This document shows, in pieces, positions 48,631 through 58,408 of a DNA stretch of 64,000 bases. Position 1 is the stretch's first letter. Every line of letters begins with the position of its first letter. The position numbers and the translations under genes were made by a program. Under the pieces are notes generated by a model, which was not told the origin of the DNA, searched no databases, and saw only the letters and a program-made list of their open reading frames with translations. The DNA comes from Corallococcus soli (GTDB lineage Bacteria > Myxococcota > Myxococcia > Myxococcales > Myxococcaceae): assembly GCF_014930455.1 (NCBI RefSeq), contig NZ_JAAIYO010000001.1, positions 1,674,001 through 1,738,000 of the forward strand, written 5' to 3'.

Positions 48631-49104
48631 TCAGTTGGTGGCGGGGCTGTCGCCGGCGGCCCAGGGCTTGGAGGAGACGCGCACGACGCCCTGGCAGCGG
48701 GCGCACACGCGGCCCTCGCTGTCGAGGAGGCGGGCGGACGCGAAGACGGTGGTGGGCCCGCCGTGGTCGATGACGGCCTCCACGTGGAGGCTGTCCCCGG
48801 TGGCGGGGCGCTCGAAGCTCATGGACAGCTGCATGGTGGCGCAGCGGCGGGTGGGGTCCCGGAGCGCCGGGGTGCACCCGATGGCCAGGTCGAACAGGGC
48901 CGCGAGCATGCCGCCGTTGACGGCGGAGGTGCCCAGGCCGCCCCGGTGTTCGGGCTTCACCTCCGGGAGGGTGACCACGACCTTGCGGCCCTCCGGGAAG
49001 GACATCCGGGCGCCGAAGTGGCGCAGGGTGAGGCTCTGGTTGAAGCCTTCCGCGAAGCGGTCGAGCTGGGCCTGGGAGGGGGGGGACGTGGGGGTGTCGG
49101 ACAT
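48631..49104 (-). CDS. PaaI-type hotdog thioesterase
   Basis: 157 aa from ATG 49104. The hotdog fold shows GTSAVNGGMLAALFDLAIG (the NGG(I/M)xxxxxDxA active-site segment of PaaI-like thioesterases), CATMQLSMSFERPA and the final strand GRVCARCQGVVRV. It hydrolyses acyl-CoA thioesters in the cytosol; the chain or aryl group cannot be told. It is monocistronic, divergent from the helicase gene at 49246. Confidence 0.85.
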   Translation of the reverse strand: MSDTPTSPPSQAQLDRFAEGFNQSLTLRHFGARMSFPEGRKVVVTLPEVKPEHRGGLGTSAVNGGMLAALFDLAIGCTPALRDPTRRCATMQLSMSFERPATGDSLHVEAVIDHGGPTTVFASARLLDSEGRVCARCQGVVRVSSKPWAAGDSPATN

Positions 49105-49245
49105 GGGGGCTGCCCGCTTTATAGCCCACGCTCCCTGCCCGTCCCGGGAGCGGACGGCCCGGCGGGCGAGGGGCGCGGCGGAAGACCCCACAATGCCGGG
49201 CGAAAGACGTTAGAAGACGGGGTTCTTCCCTGTGTGGAAAGCCCC

Positions 49246-51570
49246 GTGAACCCCCACGAATCCGCCCTCCTCGAAGACCTCAACCCGCCCCAGGCGGAAG
49301 CCGTGCTCCATGGTGACGGCCCGCTGCTCGTGCTGTCGGGCGCCGGCAGCGGCAAGACGCGCGTCATCACCCGCCGGGTCGCCCACCTGGTGAAGGTGCG
49401 CCGCGTCTTTCCCTGGCGCATCCTGGCCGTGACGTTCACCAACAAGGCCGCGCGCGAGATGCGCGAGCGGCTCACCCAGCTGTTGGGGGCCCAGGCGAAC
49501 GACCTGGTGGTGAGCACGTTCCACTCGGCCTCGGCGATGATCCTCCGCCGCGAGGCGGAGCACCTGGGCCTCACGCGCTCGTTCGTCATCTACGACGACG
49601 GAGACCAGCTCAACGTCGTCAAGCGCGCCATGCGCGACGCGGGCGTGGATCCGGTGATGCAGCCGCGGGAGATCCTTCACCGCATCGACCAGGAGAAGAA
49701 CGCCGCGCGCCTGCCGGACGACATGCGCGTGGCGCAGGACGACCTGCGCGGCAACATCGTGCAGAAGGTGTACCGGGCCTACCAGCGGCTGCTGCGCGCG
49801 GCGAACGCGGTGGACTTCGGCGACCTGCTGCTGCTGCTCGTGAAGCTCTTCAGCGACCAGCCCGCGGTGCTGGAGCGCTACCGCACGCGCTTCACCCACG
49901 TGCTGGTGGACGAGTTCCAGGACACCAACCCCGTGCAGTACGCGCTGCTGCGGCAGCTGGCCCCGCCCCCGTCCGCGAACCTGGTGGTGGTGGGGGACGA
50001 CGACCAGTCCATCTACCGCTGGCGCGGCGCGGACGTGGACAACATCCTGAACTTCCCGAAGCAGTACCCGGGCGCCAGGGTGGTGCGGCTGGAGCAGAAC
50101 TACCGCTCCGACCAGAACATCCTCACGGCGGCGCACGAGGTCATCTCCAAGAACCCGCGCCGCATGGCGAAGAAGCTCTGGAGCGAGCGGCCCAAGGGGG
50201 AGAACCTGGAGCTGATGCTCCACCGCGACGAGCGGGCGGAGGCGCAGGAGGTCGCGCGGCGCATCCTCGCCGTCCAGCGCGAGGGCTTCATCAAGTTCTC
50301 CAGCATGGCGGTGTTCTACCGGACCAACGCGCAGAGCCGCGTCCTGGAAGAGGCGCTGCGCCTGGGGCGCGTCCCGTACACGCTGGTGAGCGGGCGCAGC
50401 TTCTATGACCGGGCGGAGGTGCGCGACGCCTCCGCGTACCTGCGGCTGATGGTGAACCCGCGCTCGGACGCGGACCTGGTGCGCGTGCTCAACGTGCCGG
50501 CGCGCGGCATTGGCGACACCACCGAGGAGCGGCTGACGGACTTCGCGAACCAGGAGGGCCTGAGCCTCTACGAGGCCCTGGCCGAGCGCCACCGCATCCC
50601 CTCCCTCAACGCCACGGCGCAGAAGCGGCTGGGCGGCTTCCACCAGCTGCTCGTGTCGCTCAACGCCTTCGCCCAGACGGCGAAGGACGCGGCGGGCGCG
50701 GTGGATCAGATGCTCAAGGAGACGAAGCTGGTGGAGACGCTCGTCGCCGACGGCAGCGACGAGGCCCTCACCCGGGCGGAGAACCTCCGCGAACTGCTGG
50801 GCGCCGCGCAGGAGTTCGACCTGAAGCGCGCGTCCGACGCGGTGGCCTCCGCCATGGCCGCCGAGGCGCGCGAGGAGGAGGCCCCGGAGGGCGTGGACTC
50901 CGCGCCGCTCACCGCCGACGTGCCTCCGCTGCAGGCCTTCCTGGAGCAGATCAGCCTGGTGGGCGAAGCGGACGCGGATGTGGGGGACGGCCGCGTGGCG
51001 CTGATGACGCTGCACGCGGCCAAGGGCCTGGAGTTCGACGCCGTGTTCCTCACCGGCATGGAGGACGGCGTCTTCCCGCACTCGCGCGCGCTCAAGAGCG
51101 AGGAGCCCGGCGGCGGCGAGGAGATGGCCGAGGAGCGCCGGCTCTGCTACGTGGGCTTCACCCGCGCGCGCAAGCGGCTCTTCGTGAGCTTGGCGCAGTG
51201 CCGCTCCCTCTTCGGCGAGCTCAAGTACAACCCGCCCAGCCGCTTCCTGGCGGACGTGCCGCAGGCGCTCTTCGGCTTCAAGGAGAACGACCTGCCCGCG
51301 CCGCCGCGCCCCTCCGCCATGGCCCCGCGCCGCCGCGCGTGGGACGAGGACGAAACGGGTCCGCGCGTCGACCACAGCTATTCACAGGCCTCCTCCGACA
51401 TGGAGGCCGTGAGCGGGGACGTGCGCGGCATGCGCGTGCGCCATGAGCAGTTCGGCTCCGGGCGCATCGTCTCCACGGATGGCAGCGGCCCCAACGCCAA
51501 GGTGACGGTGGAGTTCGGCGGAGATGTGGGCCTCAAGCGCGTCATCGCGCGCTTCCTCATCCCCGGTTAG
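49246..51570 (+). CDS. pcrA: UvrD/PcrA-family DNA helicase
   Basis: 774 aa from GTG 49246 (GGAAAG upstream); an in-frame GTG at 49234 is also possible. SF1A motifs are complete: LNPPQAEAV (Q-motif), GAGSGKT (32-38), AVTFTNKAAREMRER, VDEFQDTNPVQY, VVGDDDQSIYRWRGAD, LEQNYRSD, LMTLHAAKGLEF and YVGFTRARKRL. The C-terminal 60 residues form the Tudor-like domain (VRHEQFGSGRIVS) that in PcrA/UvrD binds RNA polymerase. It unwinds DNA 3' to 5' in excision repair and removes RecA filaments. Confidence 0.93.
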   Translation: MNPHESALLEDLNPPQAEAVLHGDGPLLVLSGAGSGKTRVITRRVAHLVKVRRVFPWRILAVTFTNKAAREMRERLTQLLGAQANDLVVSTFHSASAMILRREAEHLGLTRSFVIYDDGDQLNVVKRAMRDAGVDPVMQPREILHRIDQEKNAARLPDDMRVAQDDLRGNIVQKVYRAYQRLLRAANAVDFGDLLLLLVKLFSDQPAVLERYRTRFTHVLVDEFQDTNPVQYALLRQLAPPPSANLVVVGDDDQSIYRWRGADVDNILNFPKQYPGARVVRLEQNYRSDQNILTAAHEVISKNPRRMAKKLWSERPKGENLELMLHRDERAEAQEVARRILAVQREGFIKFSSMAVFYRTNAQSRVLEEALRLGRVPYTLVSGRSFYDRAEVRDASAYLRLMVNPRSDADLVRVLNVPARGIGDTTEERLTDFANQEGLSLYEALAERHRIPSLNATAQKRLGGFHQLLVSLNAFAQTAKDAAGAVDQMLKETKLVETLVADGSDEALTRAENLRELLGAAQEFDLKRASDAVASAMAAEAREEEAPEGVDSAPLTADVPPLQAFLEQISLVGEADADVGDGRVALMTLHAAKGLEFDAVFLTGMEDGVFPHSRALKSEEPGGGEEMAEERRLCYVGFTRARKRLFVSLAQCRSLFGELKYNPPSRFLADVPQALFGFKENDLPAPPRPSAMAPRRRAWDEDETGPRVDHSYSQASSDMEAVSGDVRGMRVRHEQFGSGRIVSTDGSGPNAKVTVEFGGDVGLKRVIARFLIPG

Positions 51571-51701
51571 GTGCCCCGCGTGCGGTGTCGACAGTTGTTT
51601 TCAATGGCGGCGTGACGGGCTGCCCGGTCGGCCGGTGTACGGATTGACTTTCCAACGTCTCCTCATTGGGATGAGCACCAATGAACGGAGGCGCACGCTT
51701 G

Positions 51702-53402
51702 ATGGCGCGACGACGACGATGGTGGAGCCCGGCGCTGCTCGCCGTCTCCGTGGGCCTGCTGGGGGCCTGTGAAGGCCAGATATTGGATGCCGCGAAGCCG
51801 GGCACGAAGCCGGGCCCGGGCGGCGGCGGCCCGAACAATCCGCCCGTGGGGGTGGAGCAGCCGGCGCGCTCGGTGCGCGTCGCGCGGCTGACGCACCCGC
51901 AGTGGTTGAGCAGCGTGAAGGAGCTGCTGAAGCTGGACGCGGCGCCCACGGCGCTGGCGCAGGGCTTCCGCGCGGATCCATCCCAGAGCGGCTTCCTCTT
52001 CGACAACGACGCCCGCGCCCTGTCGGTGGACGAGGCGCTGTGGGGCGCGTACCAGCGCGCGGCGGCGGACCTGGCCGGGCAGGTGGCCACGGACGCGACG
52101 AAGCTGGGCAAGCTCCTGCCCCCCGGCACCACCACGGACGAGGCGCGCGCCAAGGCGTTCGTGGAGTCCTTCGGCCTGCGGGCGCACCGCCGGCCGCTGA
52201 CGGCCGACGAGGTGGAGTCCTACCTGGTCCTGTACCGCAAGGGCCCCACGGCCTACGCGACCATGGCCCCGTTCCAGGCGGGCCTGCGGCTGGTGCTGGA
52301 GGGGTTCCTCCAGTCGCCCCTGTTCCTCTACCGCGTGGAGCGGAGCACCCAGGCCGCGGACGGCAAGGTGCCGCTGGACGCCTATGAGGTGGCGTCGCGG
52401 CTGAGCTACGCGCTCTGGGACTCCATGCCGGACGAGGCGCTGTTCACCGCCGCCCGCGAGGGCGCGCTGGGCAAGCGCGAGGGCGTGGCGGAGCAGGCGC
52501 GGCGGATGATGAAGGACGCGCGGGCGCGCGGCGTGGTGGGGGCCTACCATCAGGTCGTCTTCGACGTGCCCCGCTACGCGAGCATCCGGCCCAACACCAC
52601 GCGCTTCCCCAACGTCACCGCGAAGCTGGCCGAGTCCGCCGCGAAGGAGAACGCCCTCTTCGTGGAGGACGTCGTCTTCAAGCGGGAGGGCCGCTTCGGC
52701 GACCTGCTCACGTCGCGCGACACCTTCGTCAACGACGAGCTGGCGCGCGTCTACGGCCTCGCCGGGGCGTTCACCGCGGACTTCGTGCCGGCGACGCTGG
52801 ACGCGACGCAGCGCCGGGGCGTGCTCACGCAGGTGGGCTTCCTCGCGTCGCACGCGACGTCCATGGACCCGGACCCCATCCACCGGGGCGTGTACCTGTC
52901 GGAGCACCTGCTGTGCCAGAAGATTGGCGCGCCGCCGGCCAACATCCCCGCGCTGCCCGCGCCCAACGGCCGCACCAACCGCGAGGTCGTCACCTCCCAC
53001 ACGGAGGCGCCCGGCACGGTGTGCGCGTCCTGTCACACGAACCTCATCAACCCGCTGGGCTTCCCCTTCGAGAACTTCGACGCCGTGGGCGGCTTCCGCA
53101 CGACGGACAACGGGCACCCGGTGGACGCCACGTCATCGCCGTTCATCGGCGGGGAGAAGGTCGCGGTGCGCGACGCCGTGCAGCTGTCGGACGTGCTCGC
53201 CAGCTCGCAGGCGGTGCACGAGTGCTACGCGCGCCACTGGGTGGAGTTCCTGAGCGGGCGCCCGGCGGCCGACGAGGACTCGGCGCTGGTGTCGCGGCTG
53301 GGGAAGCTGTCGCAGGCGGGCCAGCTGTCCGTCGTGGACCTGGTCGTCGAAGTCGTCACGGGCGTGGGCTTCGTGAACCGCCACCCGGAGGAGCTGCCGT
53401 GA
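51702..53402 (+). CDS. DUF1592/DUF1588/DUF1585 lipoprotein with haem-c motif
   Basis: 566 aa from ATG 51702, ten bases after GGAGG; ATG 51681 would add seven residues. The lipobox is LLGAC (Cys23). The DUF1592 core (VARLTHPQWLSSVKELL, RPLTADEVESYLVLYRKGP, EVASRLSYALWDSMPDEALF) is followed by DUF1588 (LASHATSMDPDPIHRGVYLS with CASCHTNLINPLGF, a CxxCH haem site) and DUF1585. These planctomycete-type proteins are exported and their role is unknown. The gene overlaps the DUF1552 gene (GTGA), its constant partner in many genomes. Confidence 0.9.
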   Translation: MARRRRWWSPALLAVSVGLLGACEGQILDAAKPGTKPGPGGGGPNNPPVGVEQPARSVRVARLTHPQWLSSVKELLKLDAAPTALAQGFRADPSQSGFLFDNDARALSVDEALWGAYQRAAADLAGQVATDATKLGKLLPPGTTTDEARAKAFVESFGLRAHRRPLTADEVESYLVLYRKGPTAYATMAPFQAGLRLVLEGFLQSPLFLYRVERSTQAADGKVPLDAYEVASRLSYALWDSMPDEALFTAAREGALGKREGVAEQARRMMKDARARGVVGAYHQVVFDVPRYASIRPNTTRFPNVTAKLAESAAKENALFVEDVVFKREGRFGDLLTSRDTFVNDELARVYGLAGAFTADFVPATLDATQRRGVLTQVGFLASHATSMDPDPIHRGVYLSEHLLCQKIGAPPANIPALPAPNGRTNREVVTSHTEAPGTVCASCHTNLINPLGFPFENFDAVGGFRTTDNGHPVDATSSPFIGGEKVAVRDAVQLSDVLASSQAVHECYARHWVEFLSGRPAADEDSALVSRLGKLSQAGQLSVVDLVVEVVTGVGFVNRHPEELP

Positions 53403-54823
53403 AACTGAGCCGTCGACGCATGTTGCAGGGCCTGGGTGGGGCCATGTTGGGGCTGCCGGTGCTGGAGGGGCTGTTGCCCCGCAGGGCGCAGGCCGCGGAG
53501 CCCGGGGCGCTGCCCTTCGCCATCTTCCTGCGCCAGGCGGATGGCGTGGCCGCCGCGCAGAGCACGTCGGAGCTGGGCAGCGAGCCGGAGCGCTTCTGGC
53601 CGGAGCCGCTGGGCAACCTGACCACGGCGACGCTCGCGGGCAAGTCGCTGGTGGAGCTGGCCGACCACCGCGCCCGCCTGCTGGTGGTGCGCAACGTCAA
53701 CATGAAGGACTACAACTACGGGGATGGTCACGCGCGCGGCGCGTTCCAGGCCCTCACCGCGCGTGGCCCCGCCGTGGAGGGCGTGGGCGGCGACTCCGAG
53801 GCGTCCGGCGAGTCGCTGGACCACCGCATCGGCCGGGAGCTGAACCCGCAGAAGCGCGACTCGCTCTACCTCTACGCGGGGCAGTCCGGCGGCTGGCTGG
53901 GCGGCCCGTGCATCTCCCACCGCGGCAGCGCGTCGCGCCGGGCCGCGCTGCACGACCCGTGGGTGGCCTACCAGACGATGGTGGGCGGCCCCGGGGGCCT
54001 CACGCCGGAGGCGCGCGAGGCGCTGCTCGTGCGCCAGAAGAGCATCAACGACCTGGTGTCCGGCCAGCTCAAGGCGCTCCAGTCGCGGCCGGAGCTGAGC
54101 CGCACGGACCACGAGCGCCTGGACCTGCACCTGTCCAACGTGCGCGACCTGGAGGTGGCGTTGACCTGCCGCGCCCGCGCGGACGAGGAGCTGCGGCTCC
54201 AGCAGCAGGCGCCCGGCTACAACAGCACGGACGGCAGCGAGGTGCTGGCCACGGTGCGCCTGCACATGGACATCGCGGTGCTCGCGGTGGCGTGTGGCAC
54301 CACGCGCTCGGTGGCCATCCAGGTGGGCAACGGCAACGACAGCGCCACGCGCTACCGGGACCCCGCGACGGGGCAGTTGATGGAGAACTTCCACTACATC
54401 TCCCACCGCCGGACGTCGCACGACGCGTCGGGCGGCATCATCGCCGGCTCGGACGTGCTGCACTCGCGGGTGGACGCGCAGTTCGCGCAGACGTTCAACT
54501 ACCTGCTGGACCGGCTGGCGGCCTATGCCCTGCCGGATGGGAAGAAGCTCGTCGACCAGGGCGTGTCCGTCTGGTTCAACGACCTGGGCAACGGGCCCGC
54601 GCACTCGGCGCGCAACGTCCCCTTCATCCTGGCGGGCAGCTGCAATGGCTACCTCAAGCAGGGCGTGGCGGTGACGGCCTCCGGCGGCGGCAACCCCAAC
54701 CTCAACAAGCTGCTCAACACCATTGGCAGCGCGGTGGGCTTGCGCAACGCGGCGGGTGGCCCCCTGGATGACTTCGGCGACCCGACGATGCCCAAGGGCC
54801 TGCTGACGGAGCTGCTGGCCTGA
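53399..54823 (+). CDS. DUF1552 protein with twin-arginine signal
   Basis: 474 aa from GTG 53399, coupled to the preceding gene. The N-terminus is a Tat signal (KLSRRRMLQGLGGAMLGLP, cleaved near AQA). The DUF1552 body includes RLLVVRNVNMKDYNYGDGHA, IGRELNPQKRDSLYLYAGQS, ATVRLHMDIAVLAVACGTTR and HYISHRRTSHDA. The fold is related to sulfatase-like or DUF1501 proteins. Export by Tat suggests folding with a cofactor in the cytosol. It probably acts with the haem-c DUF1592 lipoprotein in the envelope. Confidence 0.9.
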   Translation: MKLSRRRMLQGLGGAMLGLPVLEGLLPRRAQAAEPGALPFAIFLRQADGVAAAQSTSELGSEPERFWPEPLGNLTTATLAGKSLVELADHRARLLVVRNVNMKDYNYGDGHARGAFQALTARGPAVEGVGGDSEASGESLDHRIGRELNPQKRDSLYLYAGQSGGWLGGPCISHRGSASRRAALHDPWVAYQTMVGGPGGLTPEAREALLVRQKSINDLVSGQLKALQSRPELSRTDHERLDLHLSNVRDLEVALTCRARADEELRLQQQAPGYNSTDGSEVLATVRLHMDIAVLAVACGTTRSVAIQVGNGNDSATRYRDPATGQLMENFHYISHRRTSHDASGGIIAGSDVLHSRVDAQFAQTFNYLLDRLAAYALPDGKKLVDQGVSVWFNDLGNGPAHSARNVPFILAGSCNGYLKQGVAVTASGGGNPNLNKLLNTIGSAVGLRNAAGGPLDDFGDPTMPKGLLTELLA

Positions 54824-54927
54824 CGGCAGGCGGGCGCGGAGGAGACGTCCTGGTCTTTTCCGCGCCCGGGTTTGACCCGAAATGATTCCGCCCCGCCTCC
54901 CTCTGGATTGAACAGAAGGAGATCGGG

Positions 54928-56118
54928 ATGTTCCCAGGAATCCAGAAGACCCTCGCAGCGTCGCTCGCCGCCGTCTCCCTGCTGTCCGCCAGTCTGGCGG
55001 CGGCGCACGGCTCCATGGAAGTGCCCATCAGCCGCGTGTACGGCTGTTTCAAGGAAGGGCCGGAGAGTCCCAGGTCGGCGGCCTGCAAGGCCGTGGTCCA
55101 GGCCGGGGGCACGCAGGCGCTGTATGACTGGAACGGCGTCCGGCAGGGCGCCGCCAACGGCCGGCACCGCGAAATCCTCCCCGACGGCAAGCTGTGCAGC
55201 GCCGCCAATGAGAGTCACAAGGGGTTGGACCTGGCGCGCACGGACTGGCCGTCCACGCTCATCACCCCGGACGCCAACGGGAAGTTCGAGTTCGTCTTCC
55301 ACGCCACCGCGGTGCACGCCACGGGCTACTTCCAGCTCTTCGCGACGAAGGCCGGCTACAACCCGGCGCTGCCCCTGAAATGGTCGGACCTGGAGGCCAC
55401 GCCCTTCTGCAACGTCACGAACGTCTCCGCGACGAACAACCGCTACCGGCTCAACTGCCCCTTCCCGTCCGGCAGGTCCGGCTCCCACGTCATCTTCGCC
55501 ATCTGGCAGCGCGCGGACAGCCCGGAGGCCTTCTACGCCTGCACCGACGTGAAGTTCAGCGACACGCCGCCCCCGCCGGTGTCCTGGAAGGAGCTGGGCC
55601 AGGTGCAGGCCCGTGAGGACCTGGCCAAGGGCAGCAAGGTGACGTTCCGCCTCTTCGACAGCGCGGGCCGCGACGCGGAGTCCTGGCCGCTGCTGCTGGA
55701 CGCGGCCACCCCGGCGGCCACCTGGGTCTACCGGCTGGCGCAGCAGGTGAACGCCGGCTCCAGCCGCGTGCAGGTGGGCGTGCTCCAGACGACGGGCAGC
55801 ATCAACCCCGCCCAGGATGCGCTCGCCAACCGCGTGTATGCGAAGGAGACGGGCTACACGTTCCAGGTGGACATCGAGAAGCCTTCCACGGGCGGCGGCA
55901 CCGATGGTGGCTCCGACGGCGGCACCGGGCAGACGGCCCAGTACAAGTACCCGGTTGGCCTCTCCAGCTACACGGCCGGCACGCTGGTGGAGGGCACGGA
56001 CTCCCGCCTCTACCGCTGCAAGCCCTTCCCGTACTCCGGCTGGTGCAAGGGTGTGGCGTCCTACTACGCGCCGGGCACGGGCATCGCCTGGGCGGATGCG
56101 TGGGAGCTGGTCCCGTAG
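54928..56118 (+). CDS. AA10 lytic polysaccharide monooxygenase with GbpA-like and CBM5/12 domains
   Basis: 396 aa, ATG 54928 with AAGGAG upstream. The signal peptide is cleaved before His27 (AAA/HGSMEVPISR), giving the N-terminal His of the copper histidine brace. The second His is His130 in VHATGYFQLFATK, and IFAIWQRADSPEAFYACTDV is the AA10 C-terminal signature with the axial Phe. Residues about 212-325 match the second domain of GbpA. After a Gly/Thr/Ser/Asp linker, the last 55 residues are a CBM5/12 chitin-binding module (YKYPVGLSSYTAGTLVEG). It is a secreted chitin- or cellulose-oxidising enzyme. A strong terminator follows. Confidence 0.93.
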   Translation: MFPGIQKTLAASLAAVSLLSASLAAAHGSMEVPISRVYGCFKEGPESPRSAACKAVVQAGGTQALYDWNGVRQGAANGRHREILPDGKLCSAANESHKGLDLARTDWPSTLITPDANGKFEFVFHATAVHATGYFQLFATKAGYNPALPLKWSDLEATPFCNVTNVSATNNRYRLNCPFPSGRSGSHVIFAIWQRADSPEAFYACTDVKFSDTPPPPVSWKELGQVQAREDLAKGSKVTFRLFDSAGRDAESWPLLLDAATPAATWVYRLAQQVNAGSSRVQVGVLQTTGSINPAQDALANRVYAKETGYTFQVDIEKPSTGGGTDGGSDGGTGQTAQYKYPVGLSSYTAGTLVEGTDSRLYRCKPFPYSGWCKGVASYYAPGTGIAWADAWELVP

Positions 56119-56143
56119 CAGGCGCTGACGCTTGAGCCGCCCC

Positions 56144-56173
56144 GGGCCGTCCTTCCCCTGGGAAGGGCGGCCC
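56144..56173 (+). terminator. Strong terminator hairpin after the LPMO gene
   Basis: A 13-bp stem (GGGCCGTCCTTCC with GGAAGGGCGGCCC, one T-G pair) and a 4-nt loop, 25 nt after the stop. Confidence 0.8.
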
Positions 56174-56311
56174 GTGTCGTATCGGATGTAAAACACTGTC
56201 AAGGCTGGAAAGAGCAGCGATTCAGGGCTTGGCAGAAACATCCTGATGCCTCGGGAAGATAAAGGGCAGGCGGCCCCTGTCTGTCTTTTTCGCCCCTCCC
56301 CCCGAGGCTCC

Positions 56312-58381
56312 ATGTCTTCGTTGCTGTCGTCACCCTCCGTTCGCGTGGGATGTCTTTCGCTGTGGGTCGCCCTGGTCGGCGGCTGTGGTCCGGCTGAGCC
56401 TTCCGAGCCCGTCCCGTCAGAGGCGCTGGTGTCCGAGGCCTCACAGGCCGCGGTGGGGACCTCCACCACGCTGGTGGCCGCGGGCAGCGTGTGGAAGTAC
56501 CGGGACACCGGCGTGGATCCGGGCGCGCAGTGGAAGACGGTGGCGTACGCCGACGCGGCGTGGGCGCAGGGGGCCGCGCAGCTGGGCTACGGCGATGGGG
56601 ACGAGGCGACCGTGGTGTCCTACGGCCCCAATGCCTCCGTCCGCCATGTGACGACGTGGTTTCGCAAGACGTTCACCGTGGCGGATGCGTCGCGATTGAG
56701 CGCGGGCGTGCTGCGGCTGCTGCGGGACGACGGCGCCATCGTGTACCTGAACGGCACGGAGGTCTTCCGCTCCAACCTGCCCTCGGGCACGGTGACGCCC
56801 ACGACGCTGGCGCCCCTGACCATCGCGGGGGTGGATGAGACGGCGTGGTTGACCGCCTCCATTCCGCTGGGCTCGCTCGTGTCGGGCACCAACGTGCTGG
56901 CGGTGGAGGTGCACCAGTCCACGCTCAACTCTTCCGACCTGGGCTTCGACCTGGAGCTGAAGGCGACCGTGTCGTCGCAGCCCACGCCGTGCTTCGCGCT
57001 GGACATGCCTTCGCTGGCGTCGCTGCGCGCTTCACCCAAGAAGGTCTTCGCGCACTACTTCTCGCCCTATCCGCTGTCGCTCGACAACAAGGACCCGGCG
57101 GTCGACTACTACGCGCGCAACTACCTGCAGCCCACGGGGGAGAACTCCAAGTTCGCCTACTGCGGCGGCCTGCTCAAGCAGCGCCCCCTTCCGCAGCCTC
57201 CCCGCGCGGCGGGCGTGGACTACGAGCGCGCGAACTTCGAGGTGGAGGTGCGGCGCGCATCGGCGCTGGGCCTGGACGGCTTCACCTACGACATCCTCAA
57301 CCACCAGGGCGCGCACTGGACGCGGCTGCTCAAGCTGCTGGACGCCGCGAGCGCCGTGGACCCGGGCTTCCGCATCGTGCTGATGCCGGACATGACGGCC
57401 ACGTACCAGGGCACGGACGCGGAGGCCCAGGCGGCCTTCGTGAACTCCATCGCGTCGGTGGCGGCGCACCCGGCGACGTACCACCTGGACGACGGGCGGC
57501 TCCTGCTGTCGCCGTTCGCCGCGGACCGGCGCACGCCGCAGTGGTGGGCCTCCGCGCTCCAGGCCCTGGCCGCGCGCGGCATCCCGTCCGCGCTGTGGCC
57601 GGTGTACGTGTCGCCGTGGGCGGCGGCGACGACGAGCCTGAAGGCGCAGGTGCCCCTGTACGGCACGTCCACCTGGGGCTCGCGCACGCTGTCGGGCGCG
57701 GCGGGGCAGAGGACGAACCCGGGCACCGCGCACGGCATGGGCCTGAAGTGGATGGCGCCCCTGGCGGTGCAGGACTCGCGGCCCAAGGACCTCATCTACA
57801 CGGAGGCGAACAACTCCCAGGCGCTGCTCGCGCTGTGGGACGCGGCCATCCAGGGCGGCGCGGACTGGGTGCAGCTCATCACCTGGAATGACTATTCGGA
57901 GGCCACGGAGTTCTCGCCGTCCAGCGGCACGCAGTGGGCGCCGTTCGACCTGACGGCCTACTACACGGCGTGGTTCAAGACGGGCGTGCAGCCGGCCATC
58001 GCCCGGGACGCGGTGTATTACTTCCACCGGAACCAGGCGACGACCGCGTCTCCGGACCTGACGAAGCAGCGCGCCGTCTACCAGGTGCGCAACGGGGCCA
58101 CGCCCGCGAACGAGATTGAACTGCTGGCGTTCCTCACCGCGCCCGCGACGCTCGAAATCGAGGTGGCCGGCACCGTGCAGCGCAAGGACGTGGGCGCGGG
58201 CATCCAGTCCTTCCGCATCCCGCTGCGGGAAGGCACGCCGCGCTTCCGGGCCGTGCGTGGCGGCGTCACCGTGGCCTCGGTGACGAGCGCGTCCCCCATC
58301 AGCAACACCATCGTCTACCAGGACCTGCTCTACCGCGCGGGCGGCAGCCTGACGTGTGACCGGAGCGCGTTCTTCCCCTGA
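56312..58381 (+). CDS. GH71-like alpha-1,3-glucanase lipoprotein
   Basis: 689 aa from ATG 56312. The lipobox is LVGGC. Residues about 45-215 are a jelly-roll or discoidin-like domain (VWKYRDTGVDPG, VLRLLRDDGAIVYLNGTEVF, LGFDLELKA). Residues about 225-580 match glycoside hydrolase family 71: KKVFAHYFSPYPLSLDN, SALGLDGFTYDIL, GFRIVLMPDMTAT, YHLDDGRLLLSPF and WVQLITWNDYSEATEFSPS, the last with conserved acids near the active site. A C-terminal beta domain follows. It probably hydrolyses alpha-1,3-glucan of fungal walls or biofilm outside the cell, in keeping with a predator, next to a chitin-active LPMO. Confidence 0.75.
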   Translation: MSSLLSSPSVRVGCLSLWVALVGGCGPAEPSEPVPSEALVSEASQAAVGTSTTLVAAGSVWKYRDTGVDPGAQWKTVAYADAAWAQGAAQLGYGDGDEATVVSYGPNASVRHVTTWFRKTFTVADASRLSAGVLRLLRDDGAIVYLNGTEVFRSNLPSGTVTPTTLAPLTIAGVDETAWLTASIPLGSLVSGTNVLAVEVHQSTLNSSDLGFDLELKATVSSQPTPCFALDMPSLASLRASPKKVFAHYFSPYPLSLDNKDPAVDYYARNYLQPTGENSKFAYCGGLLKQRPLPQPPRAAGVDYERANFEVEVRRASALGLDGFTYDILNHQGAHWTRLLKLLDAASAVDPGFRIVLMPDMTATYQGTDAEAQAAFVNSIASVAAHPATYHLDDGRLLLSPFAADRRTPQWWASALQALAARGIPSALWPVYVSPWAAATTSLKAQVPLYGTSTWGSRTLSGAAGQRTNPGTAHGMGLKWMAPLAVQDSRPKDLIYTEANNSQALLALWDAAIQGGADWVQLITWNDYSEATEFSPSSGTQWAPFDLTAYYTAWFKTGVQPAIARDAVYYFHRNQATTASPDLTKQRAVYQVRNGATPANEIELLAFLTAPATLEIEVAGTVQRKDVGAGIQSFRIPLREGTPRFRAVRGGVTVASVTSASPISNTIVYQDLLYRAGGSLTCDRSAFFP

Positions 58382-58408
58382 GCCAGGGGGCCCGTCGGGC
58401 CGCTTGCC

